Positions 1 to 8,261 of a DNA stretch of 64,000 nucleotides are shown one piece after another. The stretch covers positions 1-64,000 of the forward strand of contig CASFBK010000015.1 of assembly GCA_949292785.1 (NCBI GenBank), given 5' to 3'. Position 1 is the stretch's first letter, and the number at the start of each line of letters is the position of its first letter. The stretch is from an uncultured Eubacteriales bacterium (GTDB lineage Bacteria; Bacillota; Clostridia; Lachnospirales; Lachnospiraceae). A program made the translations under genes and the position numbers. Below the pieces are notes generated by a model. The model had not been told where the DNA came from and did not search any database. It saw only the letters and a list, made by a program, of their open reading frames with translations.

Positions 1-88
1 CCAGCTTTTCTATCAGTCCTTCCAGCTTTTCTTTGTATTCCCATAACAGATTATAAATATCATTGTATTTTATGACAAATCCGTTCAT
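1..88 (-). CDS. N-terminal fragment of an unidentified protein
   Basis: An ATG at 88 preceded by a strong GGGAGG ribosome-binding site opens a frame that runs off the left edge. Only 29 residues are visible (MNGFVIKYNDIYNLL... ending in EGLIEKL). They are rich in Tyr, Glu and Lys and look helical, without a signal peptide. The fragment is too short to assign a family. It has its own likely promoter at 285-313, which implies a leader of about 190 nt, so it is probably the first gene of a transcript that continues outside the window. Confidence 0.6.
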   Translation of the reverse strand, partial: MNGFVIKYNDIYNLLWEYKEKLEGLIEKL

Positions 89-284
89 ACTTCCCTCCCC
101 CTGTATGATTCGTTTTATAGTAATTACCTATTTGCATAGAAAAGTTATGCCTTTTTCATAGACCTATTATATTCTAATTTTATTTTCAGGATATTTTACT
201 GAACTAGCAGGTTATCGAATGATAATCTTTGAATATAAATCCCCTAATCCCTCTTATTTTTCCTATCCCTCTAAACTAAAATTT

Positions 285-313
285 ATTGTAATATTTTTGA
301 CATATATTGTCAA
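285..313 (-). promoter_or_regulatory. Promoter for the gene at 1-88, with palindrome over the -35
   Basis: On the minus strand, TTGACA (308-313) is followed after 17 bases by TACAAT (285-290). The -35 is half of a perfect palindrome, TTGACA-TATAT-TGTCAA (297-313), which could be an operator. The rest of 89-372 is AT-rich; a second TATAAT-like box lies near 165-175 without a good -35. I recognise no riboswitch in the leader. Confidence 0.55.
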
Positions 314-328
314 CAAATGTTTATAAAG

Positions 329-362
329 AGAGCGTGATCAATGCCCTGCACTTCCACGCTCT
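329..362 (-). terminator. Weak hairpin after the C_GCAxxG_C_C gene
   Basis: AGAGCGTG (329-336) and CACGCTCT (355-362) form an 8-bp stem just past the 3' end of the gene at 373-867. The following T tract on the minus strand is short (CTTT), so termination strength is uncertain. Confidence 0.45.
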
Positions 363-372
363 TTCTACTAAA

Positions 373-867
373 TCATTTTCCCGCTTCCGTCTTTACTAAC
401 GGATGCTCTTCTATATATTCTTCCAAAATTCCTGCCGCGATTCTTACCAACTGCTCACAGGGGCGTTTTTTATAATACTCCCCGGTGCGCCGCTCCGGTG
501 TCGGTTCTTCCCTTTTTTGGGAAAGCCCCAGCAATTCCCGACAGACAATAGAGCCGTTTATCTCCTCATACGCCTTGGCAAGCTCCTGCACTCTTGCGTA
601 GTGCTCTGACTTTCCCGCAAATTCCTTCGGGTCATCATAGCCGTACAAAATACCTGCTACCATTGCCATCCCGCTGACTGCTCCGCATACTTCCCGCAGT
701 CTGCCCAGACCTCCGCCAAAGGAGGAACTGAGGCGCGCCGCCGTTTCTCTGTCCATGTTGTACATATCCGAAAAAGCTAAAAAAACTGCCTGTGCACAAT
801 TATAACCGCTTTTAAAAAGCTCTCCTGCTATCTGAGCGTGCCTACGATTCTCATATTCCATCTTCAT
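373..867 (-). CDS. C_GCAxxG_C_C family putative redox-active protein
   Basis: The protein carries the spaced cysteines that name this family: GYNCAQ near residue 24, EVCGAVSG near 61, then single cysteines near 109 (IVCREL) and 137 (RPCEQL). It also has the Gly-rich SSFGGGLG segment. Family members are thought to bind metal or an Fe-S cluster, but no reaction is established. I place the start at the ATG at 867, which follows AGAGAGG at short spacing; a second ATG two codons later (861) is also possible. An upstream TTG gives a longer frame without a ribosome-binding site. It lies 49 bases after smsB in the same direction, so it may be the last gene of the nad-sms operon, which would fit an Fe-S-related role (inference). 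Confidence 0.75.
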   Translation of the reverse strand: MKMEYENRRHAQIAGELFKSGYNCAQAVFLAFSDMYNMDRETAARLSSSFGGGLGRLREVCGAVSGMAMVAGILYGYDDPKEFAGKSEHYARVQELAKAYEEINGSIVCRELLGLSQKREEPTPERRTGEYYKKRPCEQLVRIAAGILEEYIEEHPLVKTEAGK

Positions 868-916
868 CCGACCTCTCTGACTTGCACTTTGCAATATCCG
901 TATATCTTTGCCTGCT

Positions 917-1837
917 CTACCCCTTTAAGAATCCTTCAATGATTTTCTCTTCTGCCTGCTGTTCTGTCAATCCCAGCGTCTGAAGCTTCAGTATCTGTTC
1001 TCCCGCAATTTTTCCTATGGCGGCTTCATGAATCAGGGAAGCATCAATGTCACCTGCAAACAATTCCGGTGCTGCGTTTACTCTGCCTTTTCCTACTAAA
1101 ATCGCATCACATTCCGAATGTCCGGTACATGGACAATTTCCCTTGATGACAGAATGATACTCCTGATAGGATTCTCCCTTAGCTACGGAACGAGATACCA
1201 AATCCACGCCGGAGTCTTCTCCATCCATAGACACATCAAAGTCACTTTTTGCCTGCTCTTTTCCATCTGTCATAACACGTTCCCGAATAATCAGACGTGC
1301 TCTTGCTTTCAATGAAGCTGTTGTCTTGCGGTCACTTTGGTCTACTCCGCCAATCTGAAGGGTATCCATTTCCAATACGGAATCTTCCTCCATGTAAATA
1401 TCCGTAACCGGATCAATCTTTCTTAAACCTTTTCCAATTCCGGTTCCAATATGCTTTTCCTGATACAGCACATGCGCACCTTTTTCTAAGAAAAAGCGAT
1501 GAATGCCATTATGCTTTGCCACGCCTTCGTTATCGGTATGTACACCACATCCGGCAACAATCGTAACATCTGCTCCGGCACCCACATAGAAGTCATTATA
1601 TACTAAGTCGTCTACATTTCCATGGGTAACACATGCCGGAATATACACAGTTTCCTTCTGCGCCTTAGAACTGATATGAATGACAAGTCCCGGACCATCT
1701 GTCTTAGATTCAATGATGATATTTTCGGAAGACTGTCTTCCTGCACATTCTCCATCTTCCCGAATGTTATAAGCACCCTTGAATTCTCCCTTAAAATCAG
1801 ACACTTCGCTTAACAGCTTTTTGGTAATATCATTCAT
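917..1837 (-). CDS. smsB: SufB/SufD-type Fe-S scaffold, minimal SMS system (SmsB)
   Basis: This is a SufBD-core protein of about 306 residues. It has the repeating beta-helix character of the family and C-terminal segments typical of it (GHSECDAILVGKGRVNAAPEL, then HEAAIGKIAGEQ). Paired with SmsC it should form an ATP-driven scaffold on which Fe-S clusters are assembled in the cytosol. It is much shorter than canonical SufB (about 470 residues), and no sufS, sufU or second sufB/D follows. This matches the two-gene SMS type of clostridia and archaea. The ATG at 1837 follows AAGGAGG with 8-base spacing, and the first 8 bases (ATGAATGA) overlap the smsC stop, so the two are translationally coupled. 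The TTG two codons upstream is not needed. Confidence 0.82.
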   Translation of the reverse strand: MNDITKKLLSEVSDFKGEFKGAYNIREDGECAGRQSSENIIIESKTDGPGLVIHISSKAQKETVYIPACVTHGNVDDLVYNDFYVGAGADVTIVAGCGVHTDNEGVAKHNGIHRFFLEKGAHVLYQEKHIGTGIGKGLRKIDPVTDIYMEEDSVLEMDTLQIGGVDQSDRKTTASLKARARLIIRERVMTDGKEQAKSDFDVSMDGEDSGVDLVSRSVAKGESYQEYHSVIKGNCPCTGHSECDAILVGKGRVNAAPELFAGDIDASLIHEAAIGKIAGEQILKLQTLGLTEQQAEEKIIEGFLKG

Positions 1838-2573
1838 GGTCAAATCCTCCTTCCAGGTCTTTTCCCAACGGACATCGGCTTGCCTTCTCCTGGCTTAACA
1901 GTTCCGGCAACACCTCATCTCTGTCACCTGCCCGGCGCACTTTTCCATCTTCAATTACCACTACATAATCTGCAATTTCAAGAATTCGCTCCTGATGGGA
2001 AATAATCAGCAAGGTCTCTCCATATTCCTTTTTCAGCTTCTGAAATGCATCAATCAGGCAGGAAAAGCTCCACAAATCAATTCCGGCCTCCGGTTCATCA
2101 AAAATCAGAACCTTTGCACCCTTTCTTGCCAAAACGGTTGCAATCTCAATACGTTTGCTCTCTCCACCGGAAAGGCTGGCATCTACGCCGCGGTCAATAT
2201 ATTCCTGGGCACATAACCCTACCTCTCCTAAAATACTGCACGCCTTTTCTTCCGGCAGCTTTTCTTCTGCTGCCAGCTCCAGCAAATCCCGAACTGTCAA
2301 GCCTTTAAACCGCACTGGCTGCTGAAAGGCATAGCTGATTCCTTTCTGTGCACGCTCGGTAATACTGCATCCGGTAATGTCCTCTTTATTTAAAATAATC
2401 TTTCCTGACGTAGGCTGTTCTAATCCTGCAATCAGCTTGGCTAAGGATGTCTTTCCGCCGCCGTTCGGTCCTGTTACGACTGTCATCTTTCCTTCCGGAA
2501 TGGTAAGATTAATTCCCTTTAAAATCTCTTCTCCGCCTGAAAGCTGCCACTTCAGCTCCTTTAATTCCAGCAT
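1830..2573 (-). CDS. smsC: SufC-type ABC ATPase of the SMS Fe-S system (SmsC)
   Basis: This cytosolic ABC ATPase of 247 residues has a Walker A (GPNGGGKT, residues 35-42), signature (LSGGE, 134-138), Walker B (VLIFDEPEAGID, 155-166) and H-loop His193. The PEAGID form of Walker B and the overall length are those of SufC proteins that energise the SufB scaffold rather than membrane transporters. No permease is adjacent. The ATG follows AAGGAGG. It lies 45 bases after nadC and overlaps smsB by 8 bases, so it is probably co-transcribed with the NAD genes. NadA is itself a [4Fe-4S] enzyme, which makes the linkage sensible. Confidence 0.85.
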   Translation of the reverse strand: MLELKELKWQLSGGEEILKGINLTIPEGKMTVVTGPNGGGKTSLAKLIAGLEQPTSGKIILNKEDITGCSITERAQKGISYAFQQPVRFKGLTVRDLLELAAEEKLPEEKACSILGEVGLCAQEYIDRGVDASLSGGESKRIEIATVLARKGAKVLIFDEPEAGIDLWSFSCLIDAFQKLKKEYGETLLIISHQERILEIADYVVVIEDGKVRRAGDRDEVLPELLSQEKASRCPLGKDLEGGFDHE

Positions 2574-2618
2574 ATTTTAAACCTCCTTATGCTTGTCAAC
2601 CAGATATTCGCCATTCGG

Positions 2619-3473
2619 TTAGATTACATGCAGATTTTTCAGGGAAACATCCATGATTGGCGCGGAATGTGTCAGAGCACCACTGGAAATGTAATCTACT
2701 CCAAGTGAAATATAATGAGCAATATTTTCCTTCGTGACATTTCCGGAACACTCAATTTCTGCTTTTCCATCAATCAGGGCCACTGCCTTTTGCATTTCTT
2801 CTACGCTCATATTATCCAGCATAATAATGTCTGCGCCGGCTTCTAAGGCTTCTGCTACCATATCCACGTTTTCACACTCTACTTCGATTTTGCGTACAAA
2901 AGGAGCATATTCCTTTGCCATAAGCACAGCCTCTTTTACACCGCCTGCTGCACCGATATGGTTGTCCTTTAATAATACACCATCAGAAAGATTGTAGCGA
3001 TGGTTGTAACCGCCTCCGGTCTTTACTGCATATTTTTCGAAAATACGGTTGTTTGGAGTGGTCTTTCTGGTATCTAACAATTTTACCTTGCTTCCCTCTA
3101 ACAGCTTTGCTACAGAATTGGTGTAAGTTGCAATTCCACTCATACGCTGTAAATAGTTAAGGGCGGTACGTTCTCCTGACAAAATGGCTCTGATGTCTCC
3201 GGTCACGGTTCCAATGATTTCACCATTTTTTACGGCATCTCCATCTTCAAAGTTTAATTTCACACAAACATTTTCATCTAACAGCTCAAATACCCGCTTG
3301 AATACCCACAAGCCTGCCAGTACACCATCCTGCTTACAGATTAACTGTGCCTCTCCTTTTTGTGCCTTTGGCATAACGGCATTTGTGGTCACATCTTCAC
3401 TGGAAATGTCTTCCCGCAATGCCTGCAAAATCAAATCATCCACATTTAATGTCATGGTTATGCTGTTGTTCAT
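2619..3473 (-). CDS. nadC: Quinolinate phosphoribosyltransferase (NadC)
   Basis: NadC converts quinolinate and PRPP to nicotinate mononucleotide, CO2 and pyrophosphate, the third step of de novo NAD synthesis. The 284-residue protein shows the family block DTRKTTPNNR followed by EKYAVKTGGGYNHR, the LKDNHI segment, and the barrel motifs IEVECEN and DIIMLDNM. Length is normal for the family. Its start lies inside the end of nadB. The ATG at 3473 gives a 38-base overlap; an in-frame ATG at 3455 is an alternative, and neither has a strong ribosome-binding site, so translation is probably coupled to nadB. Confidence 0.93.
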   Translation of the reverse strand: MNNSITMTLNVDDLILQALREDISSEDVTTNAVMPKAQKGEAQLICKQDGVLAGLWVFKRVFELLDENVCVKLNFEDGDAVKNGEIIGTVTGDIRAILSGERTALNYLQRMSGIATYTNSVAKLLEGSKVKLLDTRKTTPNNRIFEKYAVKTGGGYNHRYNLSDGVLLKDNHIGAAGGVKEAVLMAKEYAPFVRKIEVECENVDMVAEALEAGADIIMLDNMSVEEMQKAVALIDGKAEIECSGNVTKENIAHYISLGVDYISSGALTHSAPIMDVSLKNLHVI

Positions 3474-4794
3474 ATTCTTTTTTCATCCTTTCTATTTCCT
3501 GACGTACCATCTGCTTATTTTCCTGATTGAATTCCTCTAAGTCCACATACTTTTCCGGCGTAAAGAGTTCCCCGGCTGCCTTGTAATTTCCTGACATATT
3601 TACTTCCGATGCTCTAAGCTCCTGTGTCTGTTTCTTCTGCTTTAACACATCCTCTGCGGCACGCTCTGCAAACACAAGACTTTCCAACAAGGAATTGCTT
3701 GCTAAACGATTCGCTCCGTGCACTCCGTTACAGCTTGTCTCTCCGACGGCATATAAGTGCTTCATAGAAGTACGTCCCTCTAAATCAGACTGAATTCCTC
3801 CCATAAAATAATGCTGTCCCGGTACGACCGGAATACATTCTTTTGTTACGTCATAGCCCTCTTCTAAACACCGCTTATAAATATTGGGAAAATGGCTTAA
3901 AATATCTTCTTTTGCAATATGTTCCATAGACAGCCATACATAAGGCTTTCCATCCTCTTCCATCTGTTTATGAATAGCTGCGGTTACGATGTCTCTTGGC
4001 TGCAATTCATCTACAAACCGCTCCATTTTGGCATTATAGAGCACAGCCCCCTCTCCACGCACTGACTCGGAAATCAAAAAGCTTCTGCCTTGCTTTTCCG
4101 TATACAGGGTAGTGGGATGTATCTGCACATAATTCACATCCTGCAAGCTAATCTTATGCCGCAGCGCGATGGCAATGGCATCTCCCGTAATATGAGGGAA
4201 ATTCGTGGAATGACGGTATAATCCTCCGATTCCGCCACAGGCAAGTACCGTATCAGGAGCTGTCAGAATATCCACTTTGCCATCCGGCATCTGAATTACC
4301 AGACCGTAGCATACATTGTCCTTACACAGAATGTCCAACATAGTGGTATACTCATACAGCTTGATGTTCTTCCGCTTCTTTACCTGCTCTAACAATGTTC
4401 CGGTAATTTCTTTTCCGGTAATATCTTCATGAAAGAGAATTCTTGGTCTGGAATGTCCGCCCTCTCTGGTAAATGCCAATTCTCCGTTTCTTCTTTCAAA
4501 TTCAACGCCATAGTCAATCAACTTCTGGGCAATATGCTGAGAACTGCGAATCATCACTTCCACAGATGCCTTATTATTTTTATAATGCCCCGCCTTCATG
4601 GTGTCTTCAAAATATCCATCAAAATCCTCTTCTGACCGCAGCATGCACATGCCGCCCTGTGCCAGAAAAGAATCACTGCTTTCTGCATCTTCCTTCGTTA
4701 TAATTGTTACCTTCGTCTCTTCCGGAAACTGTAAAGCACAGAACAACCCAGCCGCACCTGTTCCAACAATTATAACATCTGTTTCTCTTTCCAT
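3436..4794 (-). CDS. nadB: L-aspartate oxidase (NadB)
   Basis: This FAD enzyme oxidises L-aspartate to iminoaspartate, the substrate for NadA. It has an N-terminal dinucleotide-binding motif (IIVGTGAAGL, about residues 8-17) and the flavoprotein blocks GGIGGLYRHSTN and VQIHPTTLY. The active-site segment SVRGEGAVLYN carries the conserved Arg, and a C-terminal GGIQSD...YAVGE block follows. At 452 residues it lacks most of the C-terminal helical extension of the 540-residue E. coli enzyme, as is common in clostridia. In anaerobes fumarate probably replaces oxygen as electron acceptor (family knowledge). It starts 8 bases after nadA behind AGGTGAGG and overlaps nadC. Confidence 0.93.
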   Translation of the reverse strand: MERETDVIIVGTGAAGLFCALQFPEETKVTIITKEDAESSDSFLAQGGMCMLRSEEDFDGYFEDTMKAGHYKNNKASVEVMIRSSQHIAQKLIDYGVEFERRNGELAFTREGGHSRPRILFHEDITGKEITGTLLEQVKKRKNIKLYEYTTMLDILCKDNVCYGLVIQMPDGKVDILTAPDTVLACGGIGGLYRHSTNFPHITGDAIAIALRHKISLQDVNYVQIHPTTLYTEKQGRSFLISESVRGEGAVLYNAKMERFVDELQPRDIVTAAIHKQMEEDGKPYVWLSMEHIAKEDILSHFPNIYKRCLEEGYDVTKECIPVVPGQHYFMGGIQSDLEGRTSMKHLYAVGETSCNGVHGANRLASNSLLESLVFAERAAEDVLKQKKQTQELRASEVNMSGNYKAAGELFTPEKYVDLEEFNQENKQMVRQEIERMKKEYEQQHNHDIKCG

Positions 4795-4802
4795 TTCCTC
4801 AC

Positions 4803-5711
4803 CTACTTTGCCAGCTCCAGCATTCTGTCAAGTGCCTTGACGGAACTCTGCCGTACTGCTTCCTCCAATTTCACTTCACCGCTGCCCTGTTCCAGACAGT
4901 CTTTTACTTTTTCTAATGTAACCTTTTTCATATCCATGCAGCACTGTCCGGATATAATTTCGTAAAATGTTTTTTCCGGGTAGCGTTCCCGCAGCTCATA
5001 CATCACACCGCTTTCTGTCCCAATCAAAAAGCTCTGTGCTTCCTCCTGACCTGCATATGTAATAATTTCTGAAGTGCTTCCGATAAAATCTGCCAGCTCC
5101 ACTACTTCCTTTGGACATTCCGGATGTACCAAAAGCTTCGCCTCAGGATGTGCCGCCTTTGCCGCCTTGATATTCTCTACATTGAACTTCTGATGTACCG
5201 GGCAACAGCCATCATTAAAAATAAAGTGCTTCTCCTGCACCTTTGCTGCAATATAGCTTCCTAAATGCTGGTCCGGAATGAAGAAAATATTTTTGTTTGA
5301 TAATTTTTTAACAATCTTCATAGCATTTGCACTGGTAACACACACATCCGAATGTGCCTTTAATTCTGTGGTGGAATTGATATAACAGACCACTGCCACA
5401 TCATCATATTCCCGGCGCACACGCTCAATATCTTCTACATTTGCCATGTGTGCCATAGGGCAATCTGCCGTTGTATCCGGGAGAAGCACCGTTTTCTCCG
5501 GGTTCAGTATCTTGGCGCTTTCTCCCATAAAGGAGACTCCTGCAAAACAAATCGTCTTCTGCGGGATTTCCGTAGCAATTTTACTTAAGTAATAGGAATC
5601 CCCTACATAGTCCGCTATTTCCTGTACTTCATCTTCTACATAATAATGGGCTAAAATCACCGCATCCTTTTCTTGTTTCAGAGCCTGTATCTGCTCCTGC
5701 ATTTTATTCAT
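4803..5711 (-). CDS. nadA: Quinolinate synthase (NadA)
   Basis: NadA condenses iminoaspartate with dihydroxyacetone phosphate to quinolinate and needs a [4Fe-4S] cluster. Three Cys-containing blocks fit the cluster ligands: DVCVTSANAMK, NDGCCPVHQKF and SGQCCMDMKKVT. Other family blocks are VILAHYYVEDEVQ near the N-terminus and LVHPECPKEV. I place the start at the ATG at 5711, seated 5 bases behind AGGAGG. The frame stays open 14 codons further upstream but that stretch contains the -10 box of the promoter. The gene is first in the nadABC-smsCB operon, so one promoter drives both an Fe-S enzyme and its likely cluster-assembly machinery. Confidence 0.95.
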   Translation of the reverse strand: MNKMQEQIQALKQEKDAVILAHYYVEDEVQEIADYVGDSYYLSKIATEIPQKTICFAGVSFMGESAKILNPEKTVLLPDTTADCPMAHMANVEDIERVRREYDDVAVVCYINSTTELKAHSDVCVTSANAMKIVKKLSNKNIFFIPDQHLGSYIAAKVQEKHFIFNDGCCPVHQKFNVENIKAAKAAHPEAKLLVHPECPKEVVELADFIGSTSEIITYAGQEEAQSFLIGTESGVMYELRERYPEKTFYEIISGQCCMDMKKVTLEKVKDCLEQGSGEVKLEEAVRQSSVKALDRMLELAK

Positions 5712-5741
5712 GTCAGCCTCCTGCTTATCCTTTTTCCGCTC

Positions 5742-5770
5742 ATTATAGCACAATACTGTCTGACTTACAA
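5742..5770 (-). promoter_or_regulatory. Promoter of the nadABC-smsCB operon
   Basis: The minus strand reads TTGTAA (5765-5770), 17 bases, then an extended -10 TGCTATAAT whose core TATAAT lies at 5742-5747. Transcription would begin about 25 bases before the nadA start codon. Confidence 0.75.
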
Positions 5771-5782
5771 CCCACTTGTAAG
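5764..5782. promoter_or_regulatory. Perfect palindrome over the nadA -35: likely operator
   Basis: CTTACAA-CCCAC-TTGTAAG is a 7-bp perfect inverted repeat with a 5-base centre, and its left arm is the -35 hexamer. A repressor bound here would block RNA polymerase. NiaR (YrxA), the niacin-responsive repressor of nad genes in Firmicutes, is the natural candidate, but that assignment is inference. Confidence 0.5.
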
Positions 5783-5795
5783 CCAGACCTCAAAC

Positions 5796-5811
5796 TCTTT
5801 CTCCCGAAAGA
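5796..5811 (-). terminator. Weak hairpin after parC
   Basis: TCTTTC-TCCC-GAAAGA forms a 6-bp stem directly after the parC stop codon. It has no T tract, so it may only slow read-through into the nad operon. Confidence 0.3.
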
Positions 5812-5815
5812 AATA

Positions 5816-8059
5816 TTATTTTTTTACCCCTTTTCCGTCTCGGTTTGCTACCCTTAAACGATGCAGGGCAATTTCTTTTCCCTTGACTTCAATGTTCTTT
5901 TCTTCCTCTTCCCCTAATAAGTACACGGATTCCAGTTTATCCTTCGGGTCTATCTTCATACCGCGGACACCTACTGCGCCCTTCTTTTTCTCCGGTACAT
6001 CTGCTGCGGCAAAACGCAGATACATTCCCTTCTCGGTGCCCATAACAATGGTTTCGCCCTCTGCTCCACTTACCTTCTGTATCATGAGAACAGAAGCGCC
6101 TTCACTTAGCTTAGTAGCTGCCGTGGTACGCTTAGAAACATCGAACTCTCCGCCATCTACCTGCTTTAGCATACCGTCGCTGCTGGCAAATAAAAGCTTA
6201 TGACCAAGCAGATTTCCAATACTTTCGATGAAAACCATGTTTTCCTCACTACTGCTGTAGTTACTTACATTATCAATGGGCGTTCCCTTATCCCGGAACT
6301 TTCCATACGGTAAGTCTAATACCTTTACCATATGCATCTGTCCCTTGTCGGTAAAAATACACAGCCTGTCGGTATTCATACAATGGATAATGTATTTATT
6401 TTCTGTATCGGCAGCCTCCTTATTTCGCTCATACGTAGACACATCAATGGTCTTGGCATATCCAAAGCGGTCCATAAGAAGAATGACCGGAATCTCTTCT
6501 ATCTTCTTTTCCTCAAATACTGCTTCTGCTGCATTTTCAATGGCAGTCTTACGTGGAACTGCATATTCTTTCTTAAAGCCTTCCAGTTCCTTGATGATAA
6601 CCTTTGCCATGGCTGCACGGCTGCCTAAAATCTCTTCGTATTTTTGAATATTCTGTAAGGTGGTCTCATGCTCCTTCATCAGGGCTTCGATTTCCAGACC
6701 TATGAGCTTATAGAGACGCATCTCCAAAATTGCAGTTGCCTGACGCTCGGTAAAGTTAAGCTGTTTCGCATCTGCCTCGGAGCCTTTATAACGGAATTCG
6801 ATTTTTTCTGTATTACCGTTCATTAAGCAGTCCTTGGCATCTTTGATATTCTTAGAACCTCTTAATATCTCGATAATCAAATCAATCACATCACATGCCT
6901 TGATAAGACCTTCCTGAATCTCTTTTTTATCCAGTTCTTTTGCTAACAGTGTCTTGTACTTTCTGGTGGCAAGCTCATACTGGAAGTTCACATGATGGCG
7001 TACAATGGACACCAGTCCCATGGTCTCCGGTCTTCCCTCTGCGACTGCAAGCATATTAACACCAAAGGTATCTTCCAGACGTGTCTTTTTATAAAGCATG
7101 TTCTTAAGGTTCTCTACGTCGGTTCCTTTCCGCAGTTCCAGCACAATGCGGATTCCTTCTTTGGAGGACTGGTTGGAAATATCTATAATATCGTTTGTCT
7201 TTTTGGTTTCTACCAGACTGTAGACATCATTTAAGAACTTTCCGATATTGGCGCCAATCATGGTATATGGAATCTCGGTAATCACCAGACGCTCTTTTCC
7301 ACCTTTTACCTGTTCTACTTCTACTTTTCCCCGGATTTTGATTTTCCCCATTCCGGTTTCATAAATATTAAGAAGCTCGTCCTTATTTACTACGATTCCT
7401 CCAGTAGGAAAGTCCGGTCCCTTAATGTATTCCATCATTTCCTTTGTGGTAATATCCGGGTTCTTCATATATGCCTTGACCCCTTCTACTACCTCTCCGA
7501 AGTTGTGAGGGGGAATACTGGTTGCCATACCCACAGCAATACCGTCTGCTCCATTAATCAAAAGATTGGGAACCTTTACTGGAAGTACGGAAGGCTCTTT
7601 TTCTGTTTCGTCAAAGTTCGGTACGAAATCTACTACGTCCTTGTCAAGGTCTGCAAGGTATGCTTCCTGGGTAATTTTTTGCAGACGTGCCTCCGTATAA
7701 CGCATTGCCGCAGCCCCGTCTCCTTCGATGGAGCCAAAGTTACCATGTCCGTCTACTAAGGGCATTCCTTTCTTAAAATCCTGCGCCATAACGACCAGTG
7801 CTTCGTAGATAGAGCTGTCACCGTGAGGGTGATATTTACCCATGGTATCTCCCACGATACGGGCACATTTACGATAAGGCTTATCATATCGGATTCCCAA
7901 CTCATGCATATCATAAAGTGTTCGGCGCTGTACCGGCTTTAATCCGTCTCGCACATCCGGCAGGGCTCTTGCAATAATAACACTCATAGCGTAGTCAATA
8001 TAAGACTTCTGCATGATTTCAGAATATTCGGTTCGTATAATCTGTTCATTTTGTTGCAT
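5816..8059 (-). CDS. parC: DNA topoisomerase IV-type subunit A (ParC)
   Basis: This is the breakage-reunion subunit of a type IIA topoisomerase, with active-site Tyr121 in [10 protein letters not shown]. The quinolone region reads [10 protein letters not shown], with Ser82 and Glu86 at the positions where resistance changes occur (numbered here), so it looks wild type. The C-terminal third has beta-propeller-like repeats ([28 protein letters not shown]), but I find no GyrA box (QRRGGKG-like). This favours a decatenating topoisomerase IV over a gyrase. Length 747 matches ParC. The ATG follows AAGGAAA. parE lies upstream in the same direction, separated by the 202-base palindromic spacer. Confidence 0.85.
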   Translation of the reverse strand: MQQNEQIIRTEYSEIMQKSYIDYAMSVIIARALPDVRDGLKPVQRRTLYDMHELGIRYDKPYRKCARIVGDTMGKYHPHGDSSIYEALVVMAQDFKKGMPLVDGHGNFGSIEGDGAAAMRYTEARLQKITQEAYLADLDKDVVDFVPNFDETEKEPSVLPVKVPNLLINGADGIAVGMATSIPPHNFGEVVEGVKAYMKNPDITTKEMMEYIKGPDFPTGGIVVNKDELLNIYETGMGKIKIRGKVEVEQVKGGKERLVITEIPYTMIGANIGKFLNDVYSLVETKKTNDIIDISNQSSKEGIRIVLELRKGTDVENLKNMLYKKTRLEDTFGVNMLAVAEGRPETMGLVSIVRHHVNFQYELATRKYKTLLAKELDKKEIQEGLIKACDVIDLIIEILRGSKNIKDAKDCLMNGNTEKIEFRYKGSEADAKQLNFTERQATAILEMRLYKLIGLEIEALMKEHETTLQNIQKYEEILGSRAAMAKVIIKELEGFKKEYAVPRKTAIENAAEAVFEEKKIEEIPVILLMDRFGYAKTIDVSTYERNKEAADTENKYIIHCMNTDRLCIFTDKGQMHMVKVLDLPYGKFRDKGTPIDNVSNYSSSEENMVFIESIGNLLGHKLLFASSDGMLKQVDGGEFDVSKRTTAATKLSEGASVLMIQKVSGAEGETIVMGTEKGMYLRFAAADVPEKKKGAVGVRGMKIDPKDKLESVYLLGEEEEKNIEVKGKEIALHRLRVANRDGKGVKK

Positions 8060-8102
8060 AACAATTTCCTTTCTATGAGAATTTTAGAGGGTGTCTGATT
8101 GA

Positions 8103-8239
8103 TTCTCGTTGAAAAGGTCCAATTGCAAAGCAATTCGGACTAATTGCACAGCAATTGCACTCGGAAAACTTGTTTTCCAGATGCAAATGCTGTGCAATGT
8201 TCTCTCGGTGCATATGCACCGAGGGCTTTTCAGCGAGAA
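8103..8239. repeat. Multi-palindrome, cloverleaf-like element between parE and parC
   Basis: The element has an outer inverted repeat (8103-8116 with 8226-8239; 13 of 14 positions complementary) enclosing three arms. Arm 1 is 8117-8140 (GTCCAATTGC / GCAATTCGGAC, one bulge). Arm 2 is 8143-8198: ATTGCACAGCA pairs with TGCTGTGCAAT, followed by an inner stem and GGAAAAC-TT-GTTTTCC. Arm 3 is the perfect 20-base palindrome CTCGGTGCATATGCACCGAG at 8204-8223. Almost every base is in a stem. No coding frame with a ribosome-binding site fits. It resembles a REP-type or MITE-like intergenic element. It has no T tract, so it is not a simple terminator. Confidence 0.7.
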
Positions 8240-8261
8240 GCTATTTCTCCAACCAATCTTA

